Of a stretch of DNA of 64,000 nucleotides, positions 49,619 through 60,745 are shown piece by piece; the stretch's first letter is position 1, and every line of letters begins with the position of its first letter. Where the stretch lies: contig VWZP01005263.1 of NCBI GenBank assembly GCA_013396995.1, forward strand, positions 623,744-687,743. The letters are read 5' to 3'. The DNA is from Dicaeum eximium (Eukaryota > Chordata > Aves > Passeriformes > Dicaeidae). The translations under genes were made by a program, and so were the position numbers. The notes under the pieces were generated by a model that was not told the DNA's origin, made no database searches, and saw nothing but the letters and a program-made list of their open reading frames with translations.

Positions 49619-49974
49619 ATTCATTCATGTGCTGTTGTTAGAGCTGTGCTACTCAAGCCCCACTGCAATATTTATCGTATACTTATTTTACGACTGAAGC
49701 CCTGAAGTAGGTTTTACAGTTTAGTTTAACGATACCAAACTTTGATTATAAATTATAAGTGGCTTTATTGCAGCCTGAAGAGGCAAAAAATTTGGAGACA
49801 CTTGATTGCCTGATCCCAATTAAATTTTAAAGAAATAGTAAAGTGACACACATAGGCTGAATAGCTGAGCTCCAAGGAGCACTGCAAATTACTCCTGCCG
49901 GCTGTGCAGCGGGGCTACACCCTCCCAGGACTTCTTTGCTAGAATGAACATTTGACAATTGTCAGCAAGCTTTA
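49619..49974. other. Repeat-free unique DNA, possible non-coding element
   Basis: The stretch has no long open frame. It contains GATTATAAATTATAA and CCAATTAAATTTTAA-type AT blocks and a perfect 12-bp palindrome TGACAATTGTCA at 49953-49964, centred on a CAATTG E-box. It could be conserved, but sequence alone does not show this. Confidence 0.3.
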
Positions 49975-50023
49975 AAATAAAAACAAACTAAACAAAAGAA
50001 AACAAAACAACAACAACAAAAAA
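49975..50023. repeat. CAAA/CAA-rich low-complexity tract
   Basis: A-rich with C every two to four bases, including CAACAACAACAAA. It is similar in character to the tract at 43167. Confidence 0.85.
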
Positions 50024-52189
50024 GCCAAGAATCGTTCTCAAGCATTATTATTTTCACTGCGGAAAAAAATAGCTCGTGGGAGAGTAGGGGGCAAGATCAG
50101 ACTCAGCATTTCAGCTAGTTCTGTAACTCAGGAAGTAAAACCTGCCACAGTCGTTGACAAAGAGAGAAAACAAGGAAAGTTTTACACTAAATGGAGCAGT
50201 CAGAGGGAAGCACAGGTTGGAGCAGCATTTCTGACTGATCTCAGATGGTTTTCTGGACACAGTTGTAAGACAGACCCTGTATTACTCACTCAGGACTCTG
50301 AAGGCAAACAGGATAGATGGGGAAAGGTAGAGGGAAAAAATCCCAAACTACTGGGGGAAAAATAAAAAGTCTATTTAGAGCTTTTGCTCCCCTCAAAGGC
50401 TGCCATTAGCCTCGCCTCTGCAGCAGCTCACAATGCAGGGAGGGAACGCAGTGTCTCCCACTCCCTGCTCCAGCGCCCCGGGCTGCTGCTCCAGCCAACC
50501 CCGGGCACTGCAGGGGCTGAGGGAGGAAGGCTCCAGCTCTGAAATTCCACCCCGGGCCCGATCCTGCATTCTTTGCACACCCAAGTCCTGCAAAAACAAT
50601 GAGATTTTTGGATGTGCGGGAAATGCTGAAGTGAGCTGGCATTTGTTAGCTGCTGATGGATTACATTAATATGAATATTTGTCTGTAGGGGACAAACACT
50701 TTTGAGAAGTGAGTGCAACATTATGAGCAAAACATCAGCAATAATAACAAAAAAGGATAGGGAGAAGCATCATTGATGTAAACCATGAAATAAATAATAT
50801 ATGTCAACTTTTATGTTTCTTGCCTTTGATCTGGGTACAGCTGACATTAAGTCCAGGAACTGATACCTTTTTAGCTGAGAAGACACAAGATGTCAAGTTA
50901 TATTTTTTAGTGCAAGGCCAACACATGAAAACAAAGCTAAAGGAGTCGAAGAAGTGAGCATAACAAAAAACACAGAGATTATCTCTTGTCATGGGAAAGA
51001 AAATTATGGGAGTTTCCATGGAAGCTGAGTGGTTAATATGATGCTGTCTTCACTTTGCCATCCTCTCTTTATTAGAATATAATTTGGGTCCAAGTAATAT
51101 GGAAAGAGTTTGTTCCTGTGCACAGCAAGGGAGTGCCATGGGTAGAGCCTCTGCAGAATGAGGACTACAAATGTACTTATGAGCTTATTCCTCATTCCCC
51201 GCCTGCCTCTTGTTTTAACTCTCTTGTAAAGACGTTTGAAAGTGGAAGCTGTTTGGAAGCGCACATAAAAGCATCCATTAAAAGGCATTACATTACAACT
51301 CCATTGGATCCTGCCCAAGTGATCCAGAGGCAAGCTGGAGCATCACCACAGATCCCAGGGAGGTTATTCCTGCCTTGGCTTTGATGGCACCAAGTAAATC
51401 TGGTTTTTGTTTTACTTTCTTTCTTGCTTTTTACCAGCCCCAGCCCTCTGGCCTGGGACTAAGCCCAGAGCTTCTCCATCAGCTCCCCCATGCTCCTGAG
51501 CATTTACACCAGGTAATAGGAAGCAGGATATGGCTCTAGGTGTCTACACTGGAGCTGAAATTGGGTTAGTAGGTTGTTCCTATCCACTCTTACAGCTGTT
51601 TCTGGCTAAAACCACAGCCAGAAGATTGCAGAAAGGCAGAAGTGCCACCTCTGATTTTCTCCTCTTTAAAACGTGCACCTCTCCCCAGGAAAATCGCTCT
51701 TCCTCTGGGAGACTCAGGATGTGCTGCCATGCACCCCTCTCCTTTACAGCTAGGCCCGTTAAGACTTCCAGGCCCTTATACCCCTTTTCCTAAATTTAGC
51801 CTGGGCCTGAATCCTGGTGCCTGCTCGGGGCTGTGCTGCCGCAGAAGGGCTCGGGAGCCCGGCTCTGCCGTCAATAACCCGGCACAAAGGCCCTGCACAA
51901 CGCCGAGCCCAGATTTAATTACCTATCACCGCTAACAAAAGCTCACTTTATTTTGATTAACTTTGAGGGAACAAGGTTCCCCACCATCAGAGTATGTTTA
52001 AGTAATTACACTGCCCAGACTAATATGCCTGAAAACACAGAAAGAGGGGGAGTAGGGAGAGGGGAGAGAAGAAAGAGAAGACATGAGCTCAGCCTTACTT
52101 CCCAATTTAAACTAGGAATGACCTCAGGGTCAATTTTTCAGAGTATCTCAGATCAATTCAATTCTCACCTCCGCTGCCTACCTGCTAGC
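50024..52189. other. Unique non-coding DNA, no supported gene
   Basis: A GC-richer patch at 50400-50600 and another at 51700-51910 allow frames of 70-100 codons in several phases. No product is recognisable and no consistent splice structure was found. Confidence 0.5.
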
Positions 52190-52570
52190 AAATGAACTTA
52201 CTGTGCCTTCCAATAGACAGAAACGACTAAAAGGAAATCGCATTTAGCTGCATCTGAATAACCATGGTTATTAGATGATGCGTGCAGAGGAAAAATTACC
52301 ATTTCCCTTCTCCTTCTCCTCCTTGTGATTGTCATTCTCACCTCACTGGTGATTAAGATGTAGGATGCTCTCGCAGATTGTTAATTAGGTGTTAATATCT
52401 GCAAGGGGCCACAGCAAGCTCCTACACCTGAGGTCATTTCTCAGAAGTCAGGCTGTCTCCGGTGACAATACCTGTAATTCCCATAGCTAGTTTGATTCCC
52501 ACTCAACAGCTGGAGCTAGTGTTTCTTTCATGTCTGGTTTCATTTCCTATCTGAAATTATATGAGTGCTA
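52190..52570. promoter_or_regulatory. Candidate conserved non-coding element
   Basis: Repeat-free block with a 12-bp perfect palindrome TAACCATGGTTA (52259-52270), a LHX/PAX-type homeodomain word TTAATTAGG (52381-52389), TGAGGTCA resembling a nuclear-receptor half-site (52429-52436), and several GATTA/TAATC words. Motif variety without repeats or open frames is typical of vertebrate enhancers. The call is an inference. Confidence 0.25.
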
Positions 52571-53214
52571 ATATCTTTATTATCTTTCCCATAGAAGTGC
52601 AATGCTGGAGCATGGCACAGCGTGCTGTTCATAGGCTTTCTTTTCTCTTTCTTTTTTTTTTTTTCTCCTCACAGCATTTTCAAAACATTTCAAGCAAAAA
52701 TCTTTATAGTTAGCAAATTTACAGCTGAGGACTCCATTATGGTTCAGGAGGGGTAGAAGGTAGGAGGGAAACAATAATAATTTGGGGATGGAAGAAAAGA
52801 AAAGCTGCACAACTGCTGAATGATAATGGCTCGAACCTTGGGAAAAAAAGGTAATGGCAGGAAGGGGAGGAATTACAAGGACAGTGTGACCTCTGCATGC
52901 CTTGCAGGTGCACAGGAGCTATTCTGTACATAGAGGTATTAAAGATATATTGTCTTTAAGAGAGAGAGGGGGCACATAACTGATTTTGCCTACATTTTGG
53001 CTCATTCAAAATCAGGGTAAAGTTATGTGTAATTCAGAAAATGATCAGCTCCCAAAGCACCTGATCTTTGTAATCCTGGCCCAGTGCACTCAGGAGACTA
53101 AATTCCCACCCCAGTAGAAGTGGAGTGCAGAACCTGGGCAGCACCAGTGATTTCTCATCCCAGAGTATGAAGTAAGGTAAATGACAAGTACTTCAATAAA
53201 CCAATTTTCATTAA
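52571..53214. other. Non-coding DNA with one strong splice-acceptor-like signal
   Basis: A pyrimidine tract of about 40 bases ends in CTCCTCACAG at 52674. A donor-like AAG/GTAGGA sits at 52759/52760. The 85 bases between are open in one phase for 26 codons before a TAG just short of the donor, so a coding internal exon is unlikely. The rest is unremarkable. Confidence 0.4.
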
Positions 53215-53470
53215 AGGACTTCAAGGAACATTACAGCTATTTTTTAACTGCCACAAAAGCCTAGAAGGTAAGAATTAATTATCTAGGTTTGTAACTGTGT
53301 AAACTGAGATATAAAGAGATCAACGGTAACAGACCTTTAGAAGAAACCTCAGATAACAAGTTTAAAGTGCTTCAGTATTTTGCTGAATCTAGAATCAAAT
53401 AAGTGGGTCAAAGTCTCACAAGTGAGTCAGACTGTGACTCCCAACTCCCGTTTTCTTCACTCTCTAAACA
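53215..53470 (+). repeat. MIR-like SINE, decayed but nearly full length
   Basis: In order: AAAGGACTTCAAGGAACATT, a TTTTTAACTGCCACAAAAGCC block (MIR: AATCCTCACAACAACCC), TAGAAGGTAAGAATTAATTA (TATGAGGTAGGTACTATTATTA), GTAACTGTGTAAACTGAGAT (ACAGATGAGGAAACTGAGGC), ATAAAGAGATCAA, then after a diverged part CAAATAAGTGGGTCAAAG and TGTGACTCCCAACTCCCG (the 3' portion with an AAGTGGCAGAGC block and a CCTGACTCCCAGTCC block). Divergence is high, as expected for a repeat of this age. The 5' end is approximate. Confidence 0.6.
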
Positions 53471-54651
53471 TTGTGACTATATGTGGAGCCTGAGAAGTAA
53501 TTTTATATGTGGGATGTTAAATCAGTACTTTTCCTGTCTCATCAATCTCCTGTATTTTGGTACAGTGTGAATCATTTGGTAAGTGGCACGAATTAGAAAA
53601 CCCAGGAGAGATGTTAAAAATATTACTTTTTTTCTTTTTTTTTTTTTTCTGTAGCACTTAAAATCCTTTATTAGAACTAAACAACAGCAAGAACTACATC
53701 ACCGGAAAATATTTTAGAGCTTACTCTAAACACAGGGAAAAGTATTAAATTGACTTTCCTGGGAATTTTAGGGGAGTAAAAGCTGTTACATATGGCATAT
53801 ACTTTCTCTTCACTCATAAAGATTCGAGACATTTTCATACTTCAAATTCATAGGAATGAGATAGAAAGGCATTTGAGGCATAGTAAAATTCTGCTTTTTA
53901 TAAACACTCGAGAACTTATTTTTTACCTATGTAAAGTGATCTGTAAATTGTACTAAATATGTTCAGTGAGAGGAAAGGGAGGGGGAGAGGTTACTCTGAA
54001 TTTTTTAATCAAGAATAACATATTGCATCTAATTTGATAAAAAAAAAGATTCTCATTTAGGCTTAATACAGCACATCTGCTTGAAAAATACATACAAGGC
54101 TCCCATTGACTGCTGTGGGAAGTTTGCCAATAATATTCATGGAAGTTATCTTGATATCAGCCTTGGAAAATAAAGACATTTTACAGGGAGTGTTAATTCA
54201 ACAACGTAAAGTTAAAAATAACTTGCTCATGCACAAAGAAATATGATTGTTTTTACAGTTCTTAGCTTTAATTTTCAATTTCATCAGATGTACAGTCTAG
54301 GAATAAAAACAAGATCTAATTTGCAGTGAAGCTGGGTAGTTTGATATCCCAGGCCACGGCCATGAAAAGAGAAATGATGTCATGAACAGACAGACTCAAC
54401 TGCACATCTAAAATGTGTGTGAATAGTATGAGAATGTAAAAGGTCTTGCACAAAACACAAATCTCTTTTAAAAATGCATGTGCAAATGCAGGAATAGCAG
54501 TGAAAAGTAAATAAATGTGCATTTTCAGAGCACCATGATTTCCCCTGTGTGAAAGGTCTTAGAGGCAAACTGGAAAAGGAACAGGAAATACATTTCTGTT
54601 CTTTACTGCTCCTTTTTCTCCCCTTAGTTTAGGTCTCATCCATATGGGGAA
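53471..54651. other. Unique non-coding DNA with a poly-T run
   Basis: AT-rich sequence with T-rich DNA at 53627-53649. CAAGGCTCCCATTGACTGCTGTGGGA near 54096-54121 resembles one arm of the ancient sauropsid palindromic repeat but is too short to call. No long frame. Confidence 0.45.
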
Positions 54652-54705
54652 ATTAGGAAATAAACTATACTGCAGCACTATTAGGAAATAAACTACTGCA
54701 CCACT
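54652..54705. repeat. Tandem duplication, copies of 28 and 26 bp
   Basis: Both copies begin ATTAGGAAATAAACTA. The first (54652-54679) continues TACTGCAGCACT and the second (54680-54705) continues CTGCACCACT, with a 2-base deletion and one substitution. Confidence 0.9.
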
Positions 54706-55851
54706 GCCTGGGTGGACACTCCCATTCTAGAATAAGAGTGGATTTTCCTGGTTAATTTATTTTATTTTGAAAGCAGCTTAGTTGTACTAGGGAAGGGGAA
54801 ATCCACCTTTACTCCCAAATAAGAACATCTATCCTGGGAATGCACAGCCTAGCTACCTCCATATGAGTTCAGATTTTGCTTTTTATTAATACTACCTCCC
54901 CTATAGATATTCCATTGTGGTGGAAGTGCGGGCTCCAGGAAATAAAGAGTGATTTTACCAAAGGCTTCAGTGGGGCCAGAAGCCCACCCAGCATCTCTCC
55001 TCTCACCTGGGATGTAGGTAGGATGCAATTTAGATCCCAGGGTCCATCACTGCCTCATCCTGCCCTTGGAGCTCTAAAAAATGGGAGCTGGAATAAGACA
55101 AAACACAGCCCTTGGAAAATAACAGTTGCTTTGTAAACCACCACAATGGAGCCTTCCATTTGGTATTTTATGGAGTAGCAACTAATTTTGTTGCTGGTAT
55201 AACAGTGTATATCATAAACATGAAATTCATCCTGCAGTGCTTACTCTGAAAGCTGTCAGAAGTGGGAGGACATGGAGTGACACCAGCACTGGCCTCCACC
55301 ACCCCTGCTGCTGCCTGACCTGCCAGGGACATCATGGTGAGAACCTCTTAACCAGCAACCACCAAATATTCCAGTCACAGTCATTAAATAAATGGCCCTG
55401 AAATCCTTAAAGCTTGCCAGAAATAACATAATTCCTTCAAAGGAGCCAAGTTAGTAAGTCAGTACTGTCCACTACTATAAATGTACAGTCTTAAATTCCC
55501 CCAACCAAGCCACCTCCATGAATACCAAGTGAGCTCTCCTCCAGACAGCGTAGAGGATCGGAGTTTTCATATCTAAGCTTATTATTCCTAATATCACAGA
55601 GACACTTCCCTGAATTGTCCTTCTCCTGCCCAAATTCCCCATCTGACCAGATGTCTTTCTCTCTCTTGCTTTCACCTGTCAATCATGTTCACAGCTGAAA
55701 TTTGATTTCTCTCCCAACAGTAACCTTAGATGAAATATTACCATAGGGGTCAGAACTGCCTGAACCTTGCCGTAAAAGTTTGTTAACTCTTCCAAGACCC
55801 AAGAGCTATTTACTTAAAACCAACAGATTTTGCTGCTGGTTGTTTTGTTGG
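54706..55851. other. Unique non-coding DNA, no gene seen
   Basis: Frames are at most about 86 codons and no product is recognised. Nothing else noted. Confidence 0.5.
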
Positions 55852-55888
55852 TTTTTTTTTGTTTTTTTGTTTTTTGGGGTTTTTTTTG
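55852..55888. repeat. T-rich tract with G interruptions
   Basis: Runs of seven to nine T separated by G or GGGG. Low-complexity sequence. Confidence 0.9.
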
Positions 55889-57770
55889 CCTATAATATGT
55901 GAAAATATAACCACAAAATACTGAAGGAAGACACAAGGAATTGTCCCAGAGAACAGCACGCTAGGAAAGTCTTGGGATCATAAGTGTCGATAAGGAAAAA
56001 GATGTCCTGTTTTATTATATGGATAAAAAGAATAGGTATCACTAATTTATATAAATCTGACAGTCACATATATGAATTACAGGAAGCATGGCAGATTTTC
56101 CTATGGGGTTATTGAAATTAGAAACATTTCCCTAGGAGCAAGTTGATGAAACACGTGCTGCACCTTTTCAATTAAAATGCACACTTCATGTATTTACTTC
56201 AGCTGATAGAAACTTGGGTCTATTTTTACAAAAAAAGCATATTGCACTCTAAGTTTTCACAAAAAAACCCAAGTGATCTGGTTTCCCTCTCATTTACAGT
56301 GGTGAAAAACAGGAAAAAAAAAAGCAATGGAGGCAAAACCCTATCCAGGGTGTTCCTCAGGGAAGTAAGAGGAGCATCATGCTTAAAATGAAGGTCCTGT
56401 AGTGCTCCTTGAGAGACCTATTCTTACAGCCCATACACCATCAAAAACTCCTCTCAGTTTCATTTAATGTACAGGCTACAGCACCAATTACATCCTCCCC
56501 ATCCTCATTTAAATTTTTAATAACAAATCTGTTACTTAAATTTATTTTCAAAATTAACAAATAAATATATTATTTTAATTTATTACTCACATTTATTTTA
56601 AAAGATAAAAAATAAATCTATTATTTAAACAAGCTTAATTCATGAGCTAATAAAATTCAGCTGTTTCTAACAGCACTTAACCGTTGATCAAAGCATGGCA
56701 GGCTGTATGGCAGCCTGTGTTCTTAACTAAAATTGGAGGTTTCATAAAAAAATTCACACAGGAATCTGTCATTGCAACCTTGGTGCTCACTTAACCCACT
56801 TAGTTTTTTTATAGTCAAGGTCAATAAAAGTCAGATTCCACGGAAAAATAAATAAAGTGCCTATTTGAGTCTAGCAGGGGAAAGGATTGAAAGTTTTAAT
56901 TCCCACATTTTCATTAGCAGCATATTTTTTACTCAATGTTGACAGATTGCATGAACGTGAATTTCCAGAGGAAAGGAGTGCTGCGAATTAAACTCTATTG
57001 TAATTTGTAAGTACTGAAGTCATCTAACACAGACTCATGATTTTCATCAAGATCTGAGGGACATCTTCAGAAGACCCATCCTTAATCCCCATAGCTGGTG
57101 TCTGAACGCGAGCATTTGAAGGAAAAGAAAGAAAACATTTGCAAAGGACTCTATATGAGGTGTGGGACACGGGAGAGCTGCCTAGCTGACAAAAGTACAA
57201 AGCCCCATCATTGCAAGTGGTTCCTGAAGGCACCTGAAATCAGCTTCACCCAAAAGCCCAGGAAACTGCACCACAGCCTGTCACTGGCTCCCCAGGGCTG
57301 AGCAAAAAGCACCATCTTAGCAGCAGAAAACAAAGCAGTGAAATTACCACCCCTGCTGAAATATGGCAAATTGCTAATGAAAAGGAAAACATACCTTTTA
57401 TTTTTGACCTCAGGTAACAGGGATTTTCACATCACCGTTGTAGATGATTCTCTCGGGTACCTAATTCAGTAAATATATTAAAATAAACTATTATTAAAAG
57501 GAATATTTAACGTCATAAAGCCTGTCAGTTGTGCCACTGTGGTACAGAATAGGACCTTTTATATGCAAATCCTAAATTAAATTTAGAAATACTTGTACTG
57601 TTTATTAACTCTGGCTGAGTGAAGAAGAAATGAACACAGTTTGAAGTGAAACATTTCTAGCTCACACATCTAGTATTTACTTTGCATTAATAACAGGAGA
57701 TTCTTACTGACAAATTACCTTAAAAACACGTATTTTTTGCCTCACCAGTGAATATTCGTTTCTAACATCT
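55889..57770. other. AT-rich non-coding DNA
   Basis: Unique sequence. 56512-56636 is extremely AT-rich, with TTATTTTAATTTATTA-like words that look like loosely repeated 30-40 bp blocks. Frames are at most about 70 codons. No gene. Confidence 0.5.
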
Positions 57771-57900
57771 GAAAGCTTGTAGCTTTCTGTATTTCTTTCT
57801 TAATGATTGCTATTAGCTGCACTAATGTAATTGGCAAAATAATAATCAATTTTTGTACACACTCCATTATTTTCATGACAGTAGTTTAATAACAAAAACA
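57771..57900. promoter_or_regulatory. Candidate conserved non-coding element dense in homeodomain-type sites
   Basis: The block opens with a 7-bp inverted repeat GAAAGCT-TGT-AGCTTTC (57771-57787), followed by TAATGATTG (57801-57809), TATTAG (57811-57816), CTAATG (57822-57827), TAATTGG (57828-57834; NKX/MSX-like) and ATAATCAAT (57842-57850; PBX/HOX-like). The spacing, the absence of repeats and the continuing ordered AT-rich sequence to about 58220 give it the look of a deeply conserved developmental enhancer. No alignment was possible, so this remains an inference. Confidence 0.3.
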
Positions 57901-58433
57901 GAGCTGTCATTTCCCCCTGCAGTTACTCACACTGTATAAATTCATCCTGTCAACACATATTTAAAATCTAATTTAAAAAAAAAATAAACATAGAGTGAAT
58001 CTTTGTACAATAAGTGAGATAAGTCAGTGAGTCAATCCTCGTTTCTTAAATATGGATATTTTGTTGTGTCCCTTATAATCAACTTTCCCTCCCTGGGTGT
58101 GCATGCACAGACATACACATATATTTCCTGCGAAGTGCCTGAAGGAATGCTTGAGCTCCATGCATTTATTGTAACCGTGCAGCATAATCAGAGCAAGAAT
58201 AAACCACAAGCCCGATTGGCTTGAATTAAAAAAAAAAAGGCAAGACAAACTATAGGCACTTTTCCAGCGTTTTGATTCCAGATTAGCTCTGCAGCTCTGA
58301 AAACAAAAGTGGGCTGCACATTTAGAGCCAGCAGGATGATCCCTGTCCCACATCCCGCTCAAAGCTCCCCACTCAAAAGAGCCCACCCCCTCTTTGAAAG
58401 GACCCCCATGCCACTGAAAGAGATGTTGCCTTT
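57901..58433. other. Unique non-coding DNA, possibly an extension of the candidate element
   Basis: Repeat-free apart from a 10-A run near 57974-57984 and an 11-A run near 58230. The 172-codon minus frame (58024-58542) runs through A/T homopolymers and encodes Lys/Gln-rich low-complexity sequence, so it is not called. Confidence 0.4.
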
Positions 58434-58510
58434 TTGTTTTGGTTTGGTTTGTTTTTGTTTTTTTTTTTTCTTTCAGGTTTGGAGTCTGCTTTTGGTTTTG
58501 TTTTTTCTTT
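58434..58510. repeat. T/G-rich low-complexity tract
   Basis: TTTTGTTTTGGTTTGGTTTG, then a run of 13 T, CTTTCAGG, and TTTTGGTTTTGTTTTTTC. The TTTTTTCTTTCAG portion mimics a splice acceptor by composition. Confidence 0.85.
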
Positions 58511-59799
58511 TGAGAAAGGGGACAGTGCTTCCATAAATGCAATACTTGGCACCTGGCCCGGGATCTCTAAAAGCAAATGACTCCTGTGGACCTTTGGTGT
58601 CATTTTCCTCAGGACGACCTCTCCTTTCATGCCAATCGGTTAATTCATCCTGTTATTAATGCTGTGGGCTGAGAGGGACAGGTACTCAAGCCTCACACCT
58701 GAGGAGCATCTCAAAACTGATGTGGTCAGCCTGCTTTAGTCTTTGCCGTGGCCATCCCTGCCCTAAACCCACAACCACTCCCAGCCCAGCAGACCTGGAA
58801 TACCAACCCTCTTCCACCGACAAGGTGCATTGCTTCACTTAGCAGCTTTATTTAACTATCAGTTTATTAATAAGGAAAGAGTCAAAGACAGTAAGAGAGC
58901 GTGAAGGCAACCAGAGACACTAAGCAGATTTATTAATTTAAGAAGCCTGATCACTTTCCTTCATTTTATCTGACAGAGTTGGTGTAAGACAGTTATACTT
59001 CAATAAGTTCTCTACACTATAGTGTGCTATTTTAAAAGGATTTCACAATAAAGGAAGCTGAAAGACTGTGCACAGTCTGGAGACCGTATCTGGTGTGACA
59101 TGAATATAGTATTTTAACCAGATTTAATCTTACAGTATTCCCTCCTCTACAATGACTTTGCAGGAGGAAACCCTACGGAAAGGAAAATCTGTTCATCCCA
59201 CACCACAGAACACTGAATCGCATTGCAGACTCCGGCAGCTCTTCCTACATATTAAAATGTTTCATCAGAGAGTTTGGAAGCAGTTGAGTTGGGGGGAAGG
59301 GATGGGGAAGTAAAAAAAATACTAGGTCTTGTTTGGTTCAATTTTGGGATCATTTTTATTGTCAGGGCTCTCAGTGCTTGAGGGAGCAGGGGCTGTTTGC
59401 AGCAGACACCTCAGCTTTGGAGGCAATACCAACACCCTGATTCCATCCCCTGCAGCAGTGACATCCCCCTGCCAAGGCCTTGGCAAGAAGTTCTGTTTCA
59501 AAATTGGAGAAGCAGGGCTCAGGCTGCAGGAAAGGGAATCTGCCTGCTTTCTTACAGAAGAGGGCTTTAAGCTTAATCATATACACATTCCGAGGCACAT
59601 CCACACAGACTTGTGAAACTCAGCTGCGGCAAACGCCGTTCCCCGTACTTCAGATTCTTTAAAAGCCATGAAATGTAAATCCTGCCTGCTCCCATTCTTG
59701 CTCCCTGTGGAAAACTCGAGGCCTGATCCAAAAAGTCATTTAAAAAGATCCTTTTGATTGCCGTTGGGTTTAGATTTGTCTCTGTGTGCGCACAGGTAT
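58511..59799. other. Unique non-coding DNA, no gene seen
   Basis: Mixed composition with frames up to about 95 codons (59329-59616, plus), all unrecognised. Confidence 0.5.
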
Positions 59800-60122
59800 G
59801 AAGGAAAAAGAAAGGAACAAAAGGGAGAAAATTCAAGAACTAGGGAAAAAAAGGAAGAGAAAAAGGAAAGGAAAAACAAGAGAGAAAAAAAAAGAGAGAG
59901 AAAAGGGGAAAAGGAAATAAGAAAGAAAAAGGGAGAAGAAAAAGGAAAAGAAAAGGGAAAAAAGGGAGAAGAAAAAGGAAAAAAAGAAAAAGAAAAAGAA
60001 AAAGAAAAAGAAAAAGAAAAAGAAAAAGAAAAAGAAAAAGAAAAAGAAAAAGAAAAAGAAAAAGAAAAAGAAAAAGAAAAAGAAAAAGAAGAAGAAAAAG
60101 AAAAAGAAAAAGAAAAAGAAAA
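59800..60122 (+). repeat. Polypurine tract ending in an AAAAAG hexamer microsatellite
   Basis: About 320 bases are almost all A and G on the plus strand. To about 59980 the tract is irregular (GGAAAAG, GGGAGAAG words). From about 59981 to 60122 it is a regular AAAAAG array of roughly 23 units with one GAAGAAG interruption near 60088. It encodes Lys/Glu repeats on one strand and Phe/Ser repeats on the other, and is not a gene. Arrays of this kind are length-polymorphic, and their mirror symmetry allows triplex (H-DNA) formation. Confidence 0.97.
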
Positions 60123-60123
60123 N
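60123..60123. other. Single ambiguous base (N) at the microsatellite edge
   Basis: The N lies exactly where the hexamer array ends and unique sequence begins, so array length and join may be unreliable here. Confidence 0.95.
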
Positions 60124-60424
60124 TTGGAAATCTGTGACCAAAGCCGAGCGAAGTGCTGTGTGGACATACCTAGGGCCGGGCGGCCCGCGGGAGCCGCCGG
60201 GTGACAAGCGGAGCTCCGCTCTGGATGCGCGGCCAGACGGATCCAGAGTTCCGCCCAGACTCCCCTTTTTGTTGTAGGGATGGATTCAGAGAGAAACAAA
60301 CAAGAAACAAACAAACAGCGGATGCGGTCCTCACCTTCCCGCCCCTCCCGGGCGGCGGGGCCTGTCCCCGGCACCTGGTTGAGCTGGGACCCGCGGCTGG
60401 GCGGCCTCTGCAGCCCTCGGGGCC

Positions 60425-60735
60425 GGGGCTGGGCCTGCGGACAGGGACAGGGACTAGGACTATACCGGGGACAGGGGCTGTGCCCGCGGTCAGAGTTGTG
60501 CCAGGGCCGGGGGCTGCGTCCGGGCCGGGGTCTGTGCCGGGGCTGAGGGCTGTGCCGGGGCTGAGGGCTTCGCCGGGATCTGGGGCTGTGCCGGGGCCGG
60601 GGGCTGTGCCGGGGACAGGGCTCTGCCCGGAGTCAGAGTTGTGGCCGGGGGCTGTGCCGGGATCTGGGGCTGTGCCGGGGACAGGGCTCTGCCCGGGGTC
60701 AGAGCTGTGGCCGGGGGCTGTGCCCGGCTGTGCCC
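60425..60735 (+). repeat. GC-rich minisatellite
   Basis: Tandem words GGGGCTGTGCCGGGG, GGGCTGAGGGCTGTGCC and GGACAGGGCTCTGCCCGG recur. A higher-order unit appears twice: GGGATCTGGGGCTGTGCCGG onward (from about 60574) and again from about 60659, each followed by ACAGGGCTCTGCCC, GGTCAGAG and TGTGGCCGGGGGCTGTGCC. The unit length varies (about 66-84 bp for the long unit, about 18 bp for the short one). It keeps frames open on both strands (274 codons plus, 341 minus) with Pro/Gly/Ala-rich repetitive products. Confidence 0.9.
60539..60567 (+). other. Predicted G-quadruplex motif
   Basis: Four G-runs, GGGG, GGG, GGGG and GGG, are separated by loops CTGA, CTGTGCC and CTGA (4, 7 and 4 bases), which fits the canonical G3+N1-7 rule. 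Further G-runs of the minisatellite flank it, so alternative quadruplexes are possible. Confidence 0.7.
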
Positions 60736-60745
60736 CTGGTGTGGC

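Noticed and set aside
58024..58542. 172-codon minus-strand frame
   Set aside because: A large part is translation of T/G homopolymer-like DNA into Lys/Gln-rich sequence.
59736..60374. 212-codon frame rich in Phe-Ser and the opposite Lys-Glu frame
   Set aside because: Translation of the AAAAAG microsatellite, including an ambiguous base.
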